Shown here in pieces: positions 62,640-64,000 of a DNA stretch of 64,000 nt. Source of the DNA: Aureimonas sp. Leaf324 (GTDB taxonomy: Bacteria; Pseudomonadota; Alphaproteobacteria; Rhizobiales; Rhizobiaceae); contig NZ_LMOH01000023.1 in the NCBI RefSeq assembly GCF_001423245.1, positions 63,645-127,644 of the forward strand. Reading direction: 5' to 3'. The stretch's first letter is position 1. Each line of letters begins with the position of its first letter. A model generated the notes under the pieces. It made no database searches, had not been told where the DNA came from, and saw only the letters and a list, made by a program, of their open reading frames with translations. The position numbers and the translations under genes were made by a program.

Positions 62640-63018
62640 GAAGCACCGCCGCGCAGAAGGCGGCGTTGGCGACGAGAAGGCAGAAGACCGCAAAGGATCC
62701 GAGGTCCTTGGCGTGCTTGGCGAAGGACGAGAACTCCGGCGACACGCGATCGACGATGAGTTCGATCGCGGTGTTGACGGCCTCGATCGCGCCGAGGATC
62801 GCCAGAAGCACGAGCTGGATCAGGAAGGCCGCGGCCGAGGCGCCATGCAGCGCCAGGAGGAAGACGAGCACCAACCCGAACAGGATCTCGTGCCGGAAGG
62901 CGGGCTCGCGCAGGAGCCGCCGCCCGCCGTTGATCGAGTAACCGGCCGCCGCAAGCACATGTTCGACGCCCCGCAGCTTGGGGGGTGGAAGGCCTGCGGA
63001 GCCGTCGGGGTCGGTCAT
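62614..63018 (-). CDS. dgkA: Diacylglycerol kinase
   Basis: 134 residues from ATG 63018; the frame remains open to 63189 but the family N-terminus begins here. A small membrane kinase with three membrane helices. The conserved block EAVNTAIELIVDRVSPEFSS then FAKHAKDLGSFAVF carries the catalytic Glu and the metal/ATP-binding Glu and Asp. It phosphorylates diacylglycerol (or undecaprenol) to recycle lipids. Its C-terminus ends LKDSTSFL, slightly longer than E. coli DgkA. Confidence 0.93.
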   Translation of the reverse strand: MTDPDGSAGLPPPKLRGVEHVLAAAGYSINGGRRLLREPAFRHEILFGLVLVFLLALHGASAAAFLIQLVLLAILGAIEAVNTAIELIVDRVSPEFSSFAKHAKDLGSFAVFCLLVANAAFCAAVLLKDSTSFL

Positions 63019-63426
63019 GGGCGGAGTGTCCGATGCGGTGGACGGGTGCCGTGCGATGGCGGGCGCCGCGCGATACGGCACGCAGATGGCGGCATGAAGG
63101 CTTGCGGGCCATTGATCGTCCACGCGCCCGCGGCTTCTCGACACGCCATCCTCTCGCTTCATAACCGTCCAAGCGCCGGCCGGCAGCACAACTCGCCGTG
63201 TCCACGATGACGGTGCAGCACTATGCGCGTTGGTCGGCCCCGTTGAAACCGGCGACGGGACCTGTTAGGCACCCACCAGCATCAAGAGTTGGACCGATGT
63301 CCAACGCCAACCTGCCGTCCGGGCAAGGTGGCGCTCCGCAAGGGGGATGTGGCCGCACCGGCAACCAAACGGAGCCCCGCCATATCGCAGCGCATCGGTC
63401 CCGCGACGAATGGCGGAGACAGACGC
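63019..63426. other. Intergenic region without a supported gene
   Basis: About 400 bases. It must contain the dgkA promoter on the minus strand and the promoter of the 96-aa gene on the plus strand. Open frames here lack a ribosome-binding site and family features. No hairpin stronger than local GC would predict was found. Confidence 0.45.
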
Positions 63427-63717
63427 ATGCCGAACCCGCAGACCGTTCCCCATCCCCTCGCGGGCGCCGGGTCGCAGAGGCTGTTCCTCGGCCTGTCCCG
63501 CCATCCGGGCACCGGCCACGCCAAGCGGCCGGGCGAGGTGTGGATGGTCTTCCACGGCGACTGGACGGCGGTCTATCGCCTCGATCCGCGCGACGCCCGG
63601 ACCGTCCATCTCGAACGCGCGCTCGACGGCGACCGGCGGCACGAGGCGACGCGCTGGGCCTGCGAGACCTTTGCGATCGCGACCGAAGAAGCGGCCGGCG
63701 TCCGCGTCGCGGCCTGA
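63427..63717 (+). CDS. Hypothetical protein (96 aa)
   Basis: ATG 63427 has GGAGA about 8 bases upstream. The product (MPNPQTVPHPLAGAGSQRLF...) has no signal peptide or membrane helix. The middle reads GEVWMVFHGDWTAVYRLDPR and the C-terminus is acidic to hydrophobic. I do not recognise a family. Codon usage matches neighbours and it ends 9 bases before the convergent EamA gene. Confidence 0.6.
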   Translation: MPNPQTVPHPLAGAGSQRLFLGLSRHPGTGHAKRPGEVWMVFHGDWTAVYRLDPRDARTVHLERALDGDRRHEATRWACETFAIATEEAAGVRVAA

Positions 63718-63726
63718 ACCGGCCGG

Positions 63727-64000
63727 TCAGGCGAAGCGCCGGGCGCCCGCGACGCAGGCGACCACGCCGAGCGTCGCCGCCACCATGAGCGGCGGCACGG
63801 CTTCGCCGAGAAGCCAGCCGGCGAGAGCGAGGCCGAAGAACGGCTGGAGCAGCTGCAACTGGCCGACGCCCGCGATGCCTCCGCGCGCAAGGCCGCGGTA
63901 CCAGAACACGAAGCCGACCAGCATCGAGAACACCGAGACATAGGCGAGCCCCGCCCAGGCCGGCACGCCGGTCGCCGACAGGCTCGCAGGTCGCGTGACG
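63727..64000 (-). CDS. EamA/DMT-family transporter, N-terminus beyond window edge
   Basis: Only the C-terminal 90 residues are present; the frame remains open through base 64000. Membrane segments include AGLAYVSVFSMLVGFVFWYR, GVGQLQLLQPFFGLALAGWL and LMVAATLGVVACVAGARRFA. The repeat with GQLQLLQPFF and LLGE is typical of the second EamA domain of drug/metabolite exporters. Substrate unknown. Confidence 0.85.
   Translation of the reverse strand, partial: VTRPASLSATGVPAWAGLAYVSVFSMLVGFVFWYRGLARGGIAGVGQLQLLQPFFGLALAGWLLGEAVPPLMVAATLGVVACVAGARRFA

Overview
The window is gene-dense, high-G+C chromosomal DNA from an alphaproteobacterium, most likely of the order Hyphomicrobiales (Rhizobiales). 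The evidence is an Omp25/RopB-type outer-membrane protein, an aa3-oxidase subunit IV small protein, DUF992 and DUF1007 proteins, a rhizobial-type asparaginase, a structured leader in front of an ornithine decarboxylase followed by a GNAT gene, and ugp/betC/choX choline and phosphate genes. Several features fit Aurantimonadaceae or Rhizobiaceae, but no rRNA or single marker settles the genus. I saw no tRNA, rRNA, insertion sequence, prophage, integrase or CRISPR array.

Layout. 1-7 kb: HerA-like ATPase (cut by the left edge), small helical protein, CorA-type transporter, NYN RNase-like protein, asparaginase, DUF3750 protein and a PfkB sugar kinase. 7-16 kb: outer-membrane barrel, class I aldolase, Gln/Ala-rich membrane protein, FUSC protein, TPR lipoprotein, DUF992 protein, oxidase subunit IV, PfpI-like protein and RecX. 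16-21 kb: ParA-like protein with a degenerate P-loop, a PuuD-like hydrolase, a DUF1007/NicO metal-transport pair, an L,D-transpeptidase and a LysR regulator. 21-26 kb: structured leader, ornithine/lysine decarboxylase, GNAT enzyme and a large HWE sensor kinase. 26-33 kb: CobW GTPase/WD40 operon, creatininase-family amidase, MarR and LacI regulators, a hydroxyacid dehydrogenase and two exported proteins without a clear family. 33-40 kb: GNAT/esterase pair, KDPG aldolase, otsB-otsA trehalose genes, a peptidoglycan-binding/CHAP-like protein, and a DadA-type oxidoreductase behind a tandem glycine riboswitch.

40-47 kb holds ugpBAEC, betC and choX. Together they scavenge glycerol phosphates, glycerophosphodiesters, choline sulfate and choline, and ugpB has a plausible degenerate Pho box. 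47-54 kb: RND pump with its adaptor, an RsuA-family pseudouridine synthase and an RsmC-like methyltransferase. 54-64 kb: TonB-dependent siderophore receptor with a possible RirA (IRO) box, a DCC/DUF4166 coupled pair, an osmoprotectant ABC transporter lacking a binding protein, class II photolyase, SDR, DUF2256 protein, diacylglycerol kinase, a small hypothetical protein and the end of an EamA transporter.

The strongest non-coding signals are the tandem glycine riboswitch (about 40388-40560, minus strand), the multi-hairpin leader of the decarboxylase (21289-21364) and about ten intrinsic terminators. Nothing in the window looks like a defence island or recent foreign DNA. The genuinely unusual items are the glycine-controlled DadA gene, the ParA-like protein without its Walker lysine, and several transporters separated from their usual partners. 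Most start codons were moved inward from the longest possible frame, using Shine-Dalgarno sequences and family N-termini. Three genes (ugpA, the esterase and the DUF4166 gene) appear to start at TTG.
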